NCBI GenBank assembly: GCA_011800155.1
Contig: CM022370.1
Span: 2,604,001 to 2,668,000 of the forward strand
Reading direction: 5' to 3'
Source: Flammulina velutipes
Taxonomy: Eukaryota; Basidiomycota; Agaricomycetes; Agaricales; Physalacriaceae
Length of the DNA stretch: 64,000 bases
Positions 24,339 through 36,027 of the stretch are shown here, piece by piece; the stretch's first letter is position 1, and every line of letters starts with the position of its first letter. Both the position numbers and the translations under genes were made by a program. A model generated the notes under the pieces. The model had not been told where the DNA came from, ran no database searches, and worked only from the letters and a program-made list of their open reading frames with translations.

Positions 24339-25913
24339 TTAAACAGACGATCCATCGTTGCCTAGAAGTGGTGTCAGCCATCGCCGCGATTGAGGGCTAC
24401 AGAATAACTTACCACTTTCCCTCGTCCATTCCTCATGGCGCTTGATGTCAGCTTCCGTTACAGTGGGCCTCACAGAGTCAAGGGACTTCAGGAAGTCGTT
24501 GATCCTCAATGGGGGCTCCATCAACTCGTCACTCTCTATATCCGACCAGGACTTCTCCTGCGCATCAGGATCTCCGGGAGAACATGGTGTCCACTTCTCC
24601 TTGCCGCCACTCTCAACATCTATCACCCGCTTGAAGTGGGTAGCACCGATGACCTTTCGCACAGGCTGCATCAGTGCATCCCTCACGACAATAGCTATAT
24701 CACTGCCAGAGTAGCCCTCCGTCTTGCTCGCTAGAAGGCGATAGTCTTTCGTTCCCAATTCACAGGGCGTATCGCCTACGTGTAGGACGAACATGTCTCG
24801 CCTTGCTTCTGGTCCAGGCAACGGGATGTGTATACGCTTTTCGAATCGACGCTTGATGGCGTTGTCAAGCTGCCAGGGAATGTTCGTCGCGCCGAGGACG
24901 AGAACACCTGTATCATCGTGGCCAACACCGTTCATCTGAACAAGGAATTCTGTCTTGATACGTCGCGAGCCTTCGGATTCACCCTCATTTCGGTTTCCAG
25001 CGAGTGAGTCAATCTCGTCGATGAAGATGATAGATGGTTTGTTTTCCCGGGCCATCTCGAATAGCTGACGAACAAGCCTAAGAACCGAATGAGTATTGTA
25101 AATATGGATTTCATGGACGTGTACACACCTCTCGGAGTCTCCCTGCCATTTACTAACGAGATCACTAGAGCTCACGCTGAAGAACGTGCTCTTTGCTTCC
25201 GTTGCGACGGCTTTGGCAAGATAACTCTTTCCCGTTCCTGGGGGACCATAGAGTAGAATACCCTTCCAGGGTGTACGTTTGCCGGTGAAGAGATGAGGGA
25301 ACTTGATGGGTAGGATAACAGCCTCCTTGAGAGAGGCTTTAGCACCTTCGAGGCCAGCAACATCGTCCCATTTGACATTAGGTGTCTCCGTGATGATAGC
25401 CCCAGATAGTGCACCGCGCAGTTTCTTCATTTCTGGGTCCGCGTCGTCCTCGTCTCTGTATCAAACGAATGAATGGGTGTGCTGCGGATACTATGGATGA
25501 ATGCACTTCTTTGCTCCTGCTCCGCCCACGCCTCCGCTACCCCCATTGACACCAACGGCGCTGCGTCCTTTGGATTCCTGTTGCGCATTGAGGTGTTTCT
25601 TGAGGGTTTCGGCGCGTGCCATGTATTCCGAGATCTTGGACTTGATTAGTAGCTTTGACTTTTCATTCTTCTCGTCTGTGAATGTGTTGTGAGATTGATA
25701 AAGGAGCATGGAATGTCAAAGTACAAACATTTGAGAGCGAGCATGAAATAGTCTAGGGAGTTGAGATACTGTTTGCAGGCTTCAGCGTAGTTCTGCTTGA
25801 CATCTTCGTCGATAGCCCGTTGGACGATTTCAATGGCCCTCTAAAGAGAATTTAGAGCAAGGATTGTGCACACTTTGAGAAACACGAACATCGAGATTTG
25901 TCGCGCTGGCCAT
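24339..25913 (-). CDS. VPS4: ESCRT AAA-ATPase VPS4
   Basis: 439 residues in six exons: 25913-25890, 25840-25729, 25675-25507, 25455-25129, 25077-24413, 24361-24339. The MIT domain is N-terminal ([42 protein letters not shown]). A Gly-rich linker follows ([16 protein letters not shown]), then one AAA cassette with Walker A GPPGTGKS, Walker [11 protein letters not shown], sensor ATNIPW and the second-region arginines near [12 protein letters not shown]. The C-terminal beta-domain/helix region ends [20 protein letters not shown]4 disassembles ESCRT-III in multivesicular-body sorting and membrane scission. First and last exons are only 24 and 23 nt. Confidence 0.95.
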
Positions 25914-26004
25914 GGCTCAAGTGGCGAAGTGGTCGTGATGGTGGTGGCAGGTAAACAGGAGGCCGCGATCAGTGTAGCACTCAGGTTGGCCTTTGACCTC
26001 CATC
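25914..26004. promoter_or_regulatory. 91-bp divergent promoter, VPS4 / RPB7
   Basis: 91 bp between opposite start codons. It contains a ggtggtggcagg-type G-rich run but no obvious TATA element. Confidence 0.5.
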
Positions 26005-26743
26005 ATGTTCTTCATTGTACGTATTTCCCTTTCTATTACTCCAAACTAAACATTTCTTTAGAAAGAACTCACCCATACGATCCTTCTGCATCCCTCTTAT
26101 TTTGGACCTCGCATGTTGAACCATCTGGAATCAAAATTATACGCCGATGTTGAGGGAACTTGTGTTGGCGCTTTTGGATACATCATTGCAGTCGTATCTA
26201 TCCTCGATATCGGAAAAGGCATGGTGCTCAGTGGTAGTGGCCAGGCCGAGTTTATAACGCGCTACCGGGCCATTGTATTCAAGCCTTTTAAAGGCGAAGT
26301 TATCGACGGTGTGGTCACCAACGTTAACAAGGTGCGGCTTGTTACTCTTTCTGACGCGTTGGCTAACGTTACAAGATGGGATTCTTCGCTGAATGTGGAC
26401 CACTGTCGGTTTTCGTGTCCGCTCAAGTATGCGATCCTCTCTACTTGTCTTCCCACATTAATCTTTGTATAGCTCATACATCCTGGACTACGATTCGACC
26501 CGAACTCTAACCCTCCGTCCTTTGCATCTGAGGACCAGGTATATCTCTTCGTAATGCACCTCATATTCAATATTCAATCAGCACAGATAATCGAAAAGGC
26601 AACGCTTGTGCGACTGAAAATTGTGGGCACTCGTGTAGATGCTACAGAAATTGTCAATCCTTTCTTCCTCTGTTTGAGTGTAGCTAATTCACTTCCAGTT
26701 CGCCATTGGCACGATAAAAGAGGACCATTTGGGTGTCATATAA
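26005..26743 (+). CDS. RPB7: RNA polymerase II subunit RPB7
   Basis: 169 residues (yeast Rpb7 has 171) in six exons: 26005-26016, 26062-26331, 26376-26426, 26473-26538, 26587-26652, 26699-26743. The first exon encodes only MFFI. N-terminal RNP-like domain: LTHTILLHPSYFGPRM, LYADVEGTC, GYIIAVVSI. S1-type OB fold: YRAIVFKPFKGEVIDGVVTNVN, MGFFAECGPLSVFVSAQLI, VRLKIVGTRVD, FAIGTIKEDHLGVI. RPB7 pairs with RPB4 as the stalk of Pol II that binds nascent RNA. Confidence 0.95.
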
Positions 26744-26926
26744 TATGTTGTCTTTGCTCTATTTCGCTGTCAGCTTCCCACCTATCTATCTGTATCATTC
26801 CCTTGTATTCTAATACAAAGATGTTCCTCTCTTCATAATAATTCTGGTCCTAACATACGAGGGGATATGTTGTGAGGTATTTTCATATCTGACTTCGGAA
26901 CGATGTACTTGTAGTAATTATGGAAC

Positions 26927-28694
26927 CTACAGAAATTCTAATCCCATACCGACCTGGATTCCCCTCCGAGTATTGTCGCTCTTACTGGCAACTAAAGGCA
27001 CCCCAAGATTAACCTCAACCCTCACAGGATCAAACCGATACACAAGTCCAACTCCTGCGGACACACTGGGGCGCGTCACCGTGGCTCTCACATTCTCGAC
27101 TAAAGAGCAAGCTGAAATTGAGTGATTAGCGAAGGTGAGCAAAATAAGATGAGCGAGTTCCGCTGACATTTATCCATATTATCCAGCCTTCCGGCGTTAA
27201 CCCATGTATGGAGCTTAACAGGCCAATGTGGCTTTTTGGGTATGTCGGCGACGAGGCTGACACCCGCAGACCAAAAGATATTGCCTCCTAGAGAGTCCAC
27301 TGTTCAAAGTTAGCACAAATATTGAGATAAATGAGAGAACGTACATCCATCCCGAGGTCCCAGGCCATTGTGCTTGAATGATCGTACAGACGTCGGACCG
27401 CCCAATTGGAAACGGTCGGAGAACAGAACAGGGCTTCCTAGGCCAGACATAATACCAGACCGCATGGCGAACGAAGCAGACTCGGGCATATGAGCTTCAG
27501 CTCAGTGATAAGGGAAAAGGACATACCAGACCCGATATTATTGGACGGGAAACCTGACCTTCCGTTTCGGCTTTGACAAACTGGGCGTCACCTCCCAAAC
27601 CAGCGTATTCACTGCGAGCTTTGAAATAAGCACCACGAGTAGCCGCAATAGGAGAATCACGAGAGTCAAAAACGTAGGTGTGCGACAACGCTGACTTGCT
27701 CGAAAGACCAGCAGCCTCTCGCATGCTGAGAGAGGCGGTAGTCGTCAATCCGCCAATGTTCCGCAGTACAGCCTCGTATGCGTATTCGTTCATCCCTGTC
27801 GTGAGTGTTCCGGTCTATGAGGTCGCGTTAAAAACGACCAGCACGCGACTGGAGTTATGGCTGACCTAGCTCACCCGGACAAGTGCCTTTAGGCCGCGCA
27901 GTTCCTCTGACGAACTGGCAAAGGTCGAATTATCTCTCCTTAGGCCATATACTGTCAGGTCGGCTCGAGTTCCAAGGTCGGAGGTGATAGGGGCAGAGAG
28001 GATAGCAGTAAAAGACTTTTTGGTAGTCGTTCCAACAGACATGTTACCCTCGAGGGTTTCTGCACCTCCAAAGACGTTGCGAACGCGTGCAGTAATACTC
28101 TGTGACGCGTCAGACACCTTACTTCACAGTCAACTGATGCGACTCACCCCACTGGCTTCGTTGTTACCGAACTGCGTCGAAGAATTTAGAAAAACTCGGC
28201 CTTTTTCTTTTGCCTTGAAAATGACCTGGAGATCATTCTCAGTGGTCAGAGGGTCGCGAGAACGCTCTATATAGGCATCGACAGATTTGAAGATGTCTGT
28301 GCGCTGTAGGACATCCGAAATCTGCCGAGTCTTGTGCAGTACGCCTTCCAAATCCTTTCCACCTTCGCTAGACAGAATAGGATTTATTATAAATCCCAAG
28401 AAAGACTGTCTGGTATTTGTGGCGCCCTCAACTTTGACAGAGCGAAGGTTGAGGTATGTTGAGCGGTTGCTGTTTATCTGTAGATGATGAGTACATGCTC
28501 AGCGGCACAAAGACAAACTAACACACCAGCTCTGAGAGGTGAAGTACTGCACTCTCGTACTCTCCGCGCATCCTTCGGGCTTGACGATCCTCCTGCCATT
28601 TCAGCAGCTTCTTGATATCTTCGGGTTCATTGTCCAGAGGTGAAGAAGAGTTTTGCATTGGAGGCGTGAGTTTGGGAGTTTCTTCCAATAGCAT
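26927..28694 (-). CDS. SAM50: mitochondrial outer-membrane SAM50/TOB55 assembly factor
   Basis: 487 residues in seven exons: 28694-28527, 28477-28148, 28099-27875, 27814-27527, 27480-27345, 27299-27168, 27111-26927. A short N-terminal extension is followed by a POTRA-like segment (about 58-165: LRSVKVEGATNTRQSFL, VLQRTDIFKSVDAYIE). The C-terminal beta-barrel includes the conserved LGGPTSVRSFKHNGLGPRDG (lid/loop region) and ends in a beta signal GIQVGMGLEFL. SAM50 is the core of the sorting and assembly machinery that inserts outer-membrane beta-barrels. The frame stays open upstream of the ATG to a likely 5'-UTR acceptor at 28727, but no upstream ATG exists. Confidence 0.92.
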
Positions 28695-28866
28695 AACCTG
28701 CTCGTCGGCGTGGACGATGACAAGACCTGGCTAGCTGGATGGTGGTCGGTAGCCAAAACAATTCGCGTGACATGTGTGACATTTACCTTTTGAACACGAA
28801 CTAACAGGAACTAACGTGAACCTCTTGAACCAGTGTTGACTCTACACTGCTTCGAACAACGACGTG
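28695..28866. promoter_or_regulatory. divergent promoter, SAM50 / SMN, with a likely 5'-UTR intron
   Basis: 172 bp between opposite start codons. On the minus strand gtaaat (28786) and gccag (28727) would bound a 60-nt intron in the SAM50 leader. The sequence also has repeated gaactaac units near 28798-28816. Confidence 0.45.
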
Positions 28867-29683
28867 ATGCGACCCATAGTATCCTACGACGACATTACCC
28901 TACCATACGAGGATCCAACACCCGTGGCTGGCAGTCCGCCTACAAAGAAACGCAAAAATAACGATGCAAAGGCGCATCCAGTGCATCCAAAGGATGATGA
29001 AGACTCAGTCGTGGATTTGACGCACGAGGAAATATGGGACGATTCAGCACTCATTGACGCGTGGAACTCTGCACAGGCTGAGTACGCAGTATGCAACTAT
29101 CTTCGTCCATCACACAGTATCTTACACACGTTTTACAGGCATTCCATGGCGGAGACAAGGACAGTTGGAAGAATCAACCAGTGAAAAAATCTACATTGTT
29201 CGTCTTCTTATCCCTCTTGATACACTTATATCTGAATGACTTGCTCTTTAGGTGGTATAACACTGCTCCGGAGTCATCCAAGTCCCAGGTAGCCTCATCG
29301 CACCCAGGCGAGGACTCAAATCCCATAGATTTTGACACGTTCGTACCTTCTCATGATGCCTCCTTACACTTACCTGCCGCGTCTGGCGTTCCCGGCCCCG
29401 ATTATTCGGCATTCCTCCCAGAACCGCAAGGTCCTATGGTCTCGCAAGATGAGGCCTTCAGACGTGCGCTGGGTGCGATGTATTGGGGTGGTTATTGGAC
29501 TGCGATGTACCATGTACGCAAATCTTTCTTCCTGATTGTATCATATCTCACTCTTCATAGTGTCAGAGATCCGCGGCAAGTCAGGCCGAGGATGAGATGG
29601 CTGAAGTGGTAGATGAGCTTGCAGAAGGAATGGACGAGGATGGAGAGGAGGAAGAGGAGGAACTTCTATCTACACAGCGCTGA
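28867..29683 (+). CDS. SMN1: survival motor neuron (SMN) homologue
   Basis: 221 residues in four exons: 28867-29088, 29139-29197, 29252-29513, 29561-29683. The N-terminal Gemin2-binding helix is visible as DDSALIDAWNSAQAEYAAFHG (about 57-77), preceded by a basic PPTKKRK patch. The C-terminal YG box is AFRRALGAMYWGGYWTAMYH (about 160-180), the self-oligomerisation helix. An acidic tail follows. I see no Tudor domain in the middle, as in fission yeast Smn1. SMN with Gemin2 assembles Sm rings on U snRNAs. The in-frame codon before the ATG is GTG, so the start is the ATG at 28867. Confidence 0.87.
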
Positions 29684-29951
29684 ACAGCAAGAATGTGGCT
29701 TTGTATGGCAAGGTATGCGTTGTTATTGCACTCAATGTCGGCTTGATCATCTCCTGGTCTGGTAAACCCGATTTCGTAAATTACATCAATGTTATCACCT
29801 TGGTCTTCTGCTAGTGTATTTATTGACAAGCTAGTTGCGAGTTCAGCGCGACATTCGACACGCCAAAAGTGAACGGATCATTTCTAACTAGCATCCTCCG
29901 AAAACAACATACATCAACAAGAGCGTTGGTCAACCTTGTCCTTCGTCTGCC

Positions 29952-32727
29952 ATGTCGTTACCCGTAGCTAAATTCGCTATTGACTACGCGGCAGAAACCA
30001 GTTAGTTTCTTCTACTTGACGCGTCGATACTGCACTCATCATCTCTCAGTAAAAATCACCAGCTTTCTGAATGGTTTCAAAGACACGAAGCCCAAAGACA
30101 TTACAGACCAGTTCGATGCCCTCGATATCCAAACAGAAGATGAAACAGAGAAGGATCCACCTCTCAAGTACATGGTTCAGCTGGTACGCGTCGACCTTCG
30201 CGTTCTGACGCGTTTCTGACATTTGGTGGGTAGCAACAAATCGCGAATCGTGAACAGCAGATGCTAGTCATTGACTTGCAGGATGTCGAAATGGTACGTA
30301 CGCAACGTATATCATCCGTGCTACTCTCTCTCAACCCAAATAGATGGACCGCGAACTAGTTACCGCCATCCAATCCAACACGCGTCGCTACGTTTCCCTG
30401 TTCAGCCAGGTTGTAGACACCATCATGCCAAAGTCCACCAAGGACATATCTGAATCCGATGAGGTAATCGACGTGATTCTGCACCAACGGAGGGAACGAA
30501 ATGCGCAGATCGAAGGCGTTGACAGGGACAAGGAGTTGTTCCCCGCGCATTTACTACGACGATAGTGTGTCTGCTTGCAGTTTTAGCCACTGAATGAAAA
30601 AGCTAACGACTCAACAGTAATCTTTACTTCAAACCACTCAAAAACGACGTCCCTTTAGCTGTGCGTGACGTACGCGGCTCCCAGCTTGGACGCCTCTTGA
30701 CTGTCCGCGGCATCGTCACGCGTGTATCCGAGGTCAAACCCCTGCTCCAAGTTAATGCATATACATGCGACGTTTGTGGCTCGGAGACCTTCCAGGATAT
30801 CGCCAACAAGACCTTCCAACCTATTGCCGATTGTCAAAATCCCAATGAATGCCTGAAAAATGGAATACATGGTTCATTGCACATGCAGACGCGGGCATGT
30901 CGCTTTAGTCCATTTCAAGAGGTTAAGATCCAGGAGATGGTGAGTGAATTTCATCCATTCGCTGAAATGTTTGAACTCACAATCCTCCTTAAGAGTGACC
31001 AAGTGCCTGTTGGGCATATCCCTCGCTCAATGAGCATCCATCTTCACGGGAACTTGACCCGGACACTAAGCCCAGGGGATATTGTCGATGTCGGCGGGAT
31101 TTTCCTCCCCATACCCTACACTGGTTTCCAGGCCATTCGTGCTGGTCTTCTCACCGACACCTACTTGGAAGCACACCATGTCCATCAGCTCAAGAAACAG
31201 TACGCCGACATGGAGCCTACCCCACAGATTGAACGTGAGATAGCAGAGTTGGTTAGCGACCCCTTGCTCTATAATCGTCTGGCGCAGAGTATTGCACCGG
31301 AAATATATGGCCATACGGATGTCAAGAAAGCGTTACTCTTGCTATTGGTCGGGGGCACGAGTAAGGAGCGGAATGGCATGAAGATTCGAGGCGATCTCAA
31401 TGTGTGCTTGATGGGCGATCCTGGTGTGGCCAAGTCCCAGTTACTCAAGTTTATTACGAAGATTGCTCCTAGAGGTGTTTACACGACGGGCAAGGGATCT
31501 TCGGGTGTGGGTCTTACTGCTGCAGTCATGCGGGATCCAGTGACGGATGAGATGGTTTTGGGTATGTCTTTTCTTATTTATCTGTATGTTCTCGCTGACA
31601 GTACGTGTGTAGAGGGTGGAGCTCTCGTTCTTGCGGATAACGGCATCTGCTGTATAGACGAATTCGACAAGATGGAAGAAGCTGACCGTACGGCTATTCA
31701 CGAAGTTATGGAACAACAGACAATATCGATCTCCAAGGCTGGTATATCGACGACGCTAAATGCGCGAACTTCCATCCTCGCAGCTGCGAATCCGCTCTAT
31801 GGCCGATACAATCCCAAGGTGTCGCCGGTGGAAAACATCAACTTGCCTGCGGCTTTGCTATCTCGATTTGATCTACTGTTCTTGATTCTGGACAAACCGT
31901 CGAGAGACGACGACGAGCGGCTGGCGCAGCATGTTACCTACGTGCACATGCATAACCACCATCCCGAGTTGGAGTATGAACCTGTTGATCCGAAAGTTAT
32001 GAGGTGAGTTTCTTATTCAACTCTTTGTCTACGTATTGAATTGAATTCGATGTTCTGTCAGACACTATATCGCCAAAGCACGGGAAGTTCGACCTACTGT
32101 CCCTCCCCCAGTCTCGAAGCACATCGTCGAGACATACGTCCGTCTACGCAAAGCATCCAAAGAAGACGAAGCGGAAAACAAATCCCACACCTACACCTCT
32201 GCACGTACACTCCTGGGAATCCTCCGACTTGCACAGGCGCTAGCGCGTTTGAGGCAGAGCGTTGTGGTAGACCACTCAGACGTGGACGAAGCGTTGAGGC
32301 TCATGGAGTGCAGCAAAGAAAGTTTGTATGACGATGAAGAAGCAGACAAAGATCCCGATATGAGTGTGGTCAGTCAGATCTTCAGGATAATCAAGTCTAT
32401 GCAGGGAGGAGAGGATGAGAGGCCTGCTAAACGCATGAAGAGGGGGAAGAAGCCGAGAAGGTTTGGGAAGGGCCCGGGAGGACAACGGGACATGGATGTC
32501 GATGACGAAGATGATGCCGAGGACGACGAAACGTTGAGGATGGTAGACGTGAGGGCAAGAGTTACTGCTGCTGGGTTTACAGAAGCCCAGCTAATGGAGG
32601 CTATTACGAGGGTGAGTTTTACTACTTTTATCATCAACGTGCTATGTTATTGACCTGATTTACTTAGTATGAGGATTTGTTCGTCCTGAGCACCGAGGCG
32701 AATGGGACGAGGCTTAGATTCGTTTGA
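29952..32727 (+). CDS. MCM7: DNA replication licensing factor MCM7
   Basis: 784 residues in nine exons: 29952-30000, 30050-30183, 30234-30293, 30344-30564, 30618-30939, 30994-31561, 31613-32003, 32062-32611, 32668-32727. N-terminal OB domain with zinc site ([18 protein letters not shown]), then Walker [10 protein letters not shown], the [11 protein letters not shown] loop, Walker [10 protein letters not shown], sensor 1 [12 protein letters not shown] and arginine finger LLSRFDLLF. The [21 protein letters not shown] run is MCM7-like. The 54-nt intron 30940-30993 has no in-frame stop; it must be removed, because the family reads directly from KIQEM to SDQVPVG. An acidic insert ([11 protein letters not shown]) lies near the C-terminus. 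MCM7 is part of the MCM2-7 replicative helicase. Confidence 0.95.
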
Positions 32728-33045
32728 TATCTGTTATGACTGAAGTGTACAACATGTGTGTATGTTATTTATTATGTCTTTTGCTTGTTGTCGTTGTCAG
32801 TGTTATTGATGTTTCACGCGTGTGGACTACGGTGGAGACTAGGCTTGAGGCTTGAGAGGCGAGCTCACTTCCAGCATCCATTTGCCTCCTTCCAGATGGA
32901 GGTTCCGGATTTGCATATGCGAGTCTTCGGTGGATGCGTAGATGATGACGATGGTAATGATGTCTTCTTCCAAGTAGACGAAGAACAGAATCCAGATTGA
33001 TGATATAACAACAGGCCTCTGTGTTCCCACGACCGCACGATAAGC
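32728..33045. other. intergenic, MCM7 3' / dehydrogenase 5' region
   Basis: 318 bp between two plus-strand genes, with no further feature seen. Confidence 0.5.
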
Positions 33046-34572
33046 ATGTCTCTGCCATTAACTACAAGGGAATACTACTTGACGACGGTGAGGTTGGGCC
33101 TATACATCGTTTTACGGAGATTGATTCTATTGTAGCGCACGTCCATTCAGGATCTCAAACAACGCGAGGCCTCCATTCCAAAGTTGAAGGCCACCGACGT
33201 TCTGGTTAAGATTCATGCAGTATCTTTGCAAGTAAATGTCTCTTCACAGTTCGATATCCGAGCCCTGGCATCTAACACCATTTTCCGTAGTTCCGAGATA
33301 TTGCGGTGGCCACCGATCCTAAATTTGGTGCCAACTTGTCCATATCCAATTCCTGGCAGGCATGCAGTTCGTCTGACACGTCACCAGATTCCCGGAGAAC
33401 CTGGTTCCCTGCTCTGATATGGCAGGCGAAGTCATCGCTATCGGAGAAGAAGTCACTCAGTGGTCTATCGGAGACCGTGTTTGCGCAAACTTCACGCTGG
33501 ACCACGTTCATGGCGATATGACCCCCGCTATCGCATCTACAGCCCTAGGTGGCTTCGTTGATGGAGTTTTGACTCAGTACAGATCTTTTCCTGCCCATGC
33601 AAGTTTCTTTGCTTACGTCGAAAAAATTCTGACTTTTCCACATACTTAGTCGTTAGTACATGTTCCTTCGCATTTGTCCTACGAGGAAGGGAGCACTCTA
33701 CCGTGAGAACATTCACGATCTCTTCAACTATTTGTTTGTACTCAAGTACCTTCTAGTTGTGCCGCCCTAACGGCGTATAATGCGCTCAACGGACCAGTGA
33801 AGCTCAAGGCAGGAGATACAGTCCTGATAATGGGTACAGGTGGTGTGTCAATGTAAGTCTAAGAAGTAATTATCCTATGTCCACTGACATTTCCTAGCTT
33901 CGGATTACAGTTCGCAGTGGCGTCAGGCGCAACAGTAATCGCCACGTCCTCGTCGGACGAGAAACTTCAGACCGCAAGGAAATTTGGCGCAAAACATCTC
34001 ATTAACTATAGGGCAACGCCGGAATGGGATGTGGAAGTAATGAAATGTACGAATGGACGTGGCGTGGATCATATTCTCGAGGTTAGTGCTGGTCACTATT
34101 CATGACAGTCGCAATATCTTGACACACGACACCGGCAGATCGGAGGAAGAGGAACATTTCAAAAGTCATTGGAGGCGGTACATCCCTACGGAGGATGGAT
34201 TCACCTCATCGGGGTTCTTGCTCAGGTGGGCAATGAACTACTTCCCCATGTGCCACATCATATAAGGTCCTGTTTAGAACGATAATGCAACAAGCGATAT
34301 CACCGACCGCTCAATCTTCAAGGCGGCGATTGTTAGAGGTATCCTGGTCGGCTCCGTTTCCTCGTCAGTTCTCATTACAATGCCGGATGTTGATCTTGAA
34401 CTGAATATTGATGTCTAGGTTCCTCAACATGAACCGGATGCTAGAAGCCAATCCAGATACAACAAGACCTATCATCGACAAGGTCTTCCCATTCGATCAG
34501 GCAATTGAGGCATTTGCTCATTTGCAGTCACAAAAACACGTCGGAAAAGTTGTCATCAGAGTATCGGAATGA
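33046..34572 (+). CDS. zinc-type alcohol dehydrogenase (MDR), with a phase break
   Basis: Medium-chain dehydrogenase/reductase of about 350 residues. Exons: 33046-33087, 33136-33231, 33291-33327, 33388-33598, 33650-33702, 33757-33852, 33898-34081, 34139-34225, 34278-34363, 34419-34572. GroES-like part: VLVKIHAVSLQFRDIAVAT, NLVPCSDMAGEVIAIGEEV, IGDRVCANFTLDH. Rossmann part: VLIMGTGGVSIFGLQFAVASGA, TSSSDEKLQTARKFGAKHLINY, GRGVDHILE, then VFPFDQAIEAFAHLQSQKHVGKVVI. The splice 33328-33387 has perfect GT/AG ends but joins phase 1 to a codon that needs phase 2, so the frame is lost. All other junctions agree. Intron 33599-33649 is GC-AG. Either a one-base error or real damage; substrate unknown. 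Confidence 0.72.
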
Positions 34573-34896
34573 AGAATGTCTTGAAAGAAACTTTGTATTG
34601 CTCGTCGAAATGTCCTAGTGCGCGCGTCCAAAGAAGAGGATATAGAGGAAGGAAGAGACAGCAAAATTTGCACTACCCGACAAGTGACAGGGAGATGGCG
34701 CCTCTCAGGTTTGACGAGACATGCCATGTTCGCCGACCAGTGAGCCACAACGAGATAATCTTCTTCAGAAGTGACGATGTTAGTTCGCGTAGCGTAATAT
34801 CGCAAAGGGAGGTCCGCATCTATGATCGTCTACAGCAACAGTGTCTGTGATTGAGTCGCACCAGTGAGTAAAGTACCTGGGGAGACACAGTACACT
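34573..34896. other. convergent intergenic region
   Basis: 324 bp between the stop codons of the dehydrogenase and the ABHD11-like gene; it carries both 3' ends. Nothing else was recognised. Confidence 0.5.
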
Positions 34897-36027
34897 CTAT
34901 GAAATGAACTTGGTCACGAGTTCTCTGAATTCATTAGGCCTAAGAAACGAGGGTTAGTGTACAGCTCTCATTCCAGACTAATTTCTTATTCACCTCTCAG
35001 CGTGTACTATAGATATCCATCAGCCAGGATCTCAATGTCGTGTATGAATAAATCACGTACCCCAGTGTCCTGCATCCAGTGTCTCTAGCACCATGTTCGG
35101 GAACATGTCCTTTGCGAGGGGAATATTATGTCGGTTAATATAGCTAGTGCATCGTTAAGCGATGAGACAAGTAACAATCAAACGAGCCCACCTGCTCTTG
35201 GTGCCTTTGATGAACAAGGTCTTGCCCTCCCACTTGCGTTCGCCTGCTTCGTAAGGGAACGAGCCCATATCATCTATCGACTGCTCGATAGCGGCAATTG
35301 GGACGCGAAATCGCATGTGTCCATGTTCGGAAATGAGGTTTGTAAGAAGGAAAGATACAACAGATGGGTCTTTCTCCACCTCTGAGAGGACATGGGTTGC
35401 CTCTTTACGCGTCTTAAGACGCAATGATTCTATCTTGTGCATGGTATGGACGTAGGTCTCGAACTCGGTGGAGAGACGTCCACGCGAGGGTGCAATGTCT
35501 GCGACGACTAGGTGCGCTAGGGTGTTGGGAGATGAAAGGGCGAGGGCCATTGCGACTTTGCCGCCCATTGAGTGGCCAAGGAGGGAGACGTTAGTGAGGG
35601 AATGGGTGGTAAGAAAGTGGAGGACGTCTGAGGCCATAGCAGTGTATGTCATAGGGAGAGCATGTGGGGATGTGCCATGATTGCGTAGGTCGAGCGAGTA
35701 GATTGGTCGACCCAGGTCGCGCGCGAAGGCTTTGGTGAGCGACGTCCAGTTTCGTTTACTTCCACTAGCAGCATTTGGGTTATTTCAAAGGAGGGGCAGA
35801 GACAAGTAAACTTACAATAGTCCATGTAAGATGACTAGAGGTCTGTCCTTTTCGTTTCCATCCGGTGCAACAATTTTGGTGTAATCAAGGTTTACTGGAC
35901 CGGATGAGGTGGAGATGGTTCGGCGGGAAACTGCAAAGGGCTGAGATTACTCAAAGTGGTATTGGCAGGAGGGCAAGTAGTCACTGGCAGTAGGCAGACG
36001 GCCCAGACCGTACCGAAGCAAAACCAT
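34897..36027 (-). CDS. mitochondrial alpha/beta hydrolase, ABHD11/Imo32-like
   Basis: 289 residues in six exons: 36027-35985, 35930-35816, 35764-35192, 35143-35061, 35006-34994, 34939-34897. The fifth exon is a 13-nt micro-exon giving VHAER together with its neighbours. The N-terminus (MVLLRYGLGRLPTAISRRTIS) is a plausible mitochondrial presequence. Alpha/beta-hydrolase landmarks: LVILHGLFGSKRNW oxyanion region, LDLRNHGTSPHA, nucleophile elbow LLGHSMGGKVAM, VVADIAPS, and the catalytic His in LDAGHWVHAERP. ABHD11 members are mitochondrial; the mammalian one protects lipoylated dehydrogenases. The gene faces THG1 across 65 bp. Confidence 0.88.
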
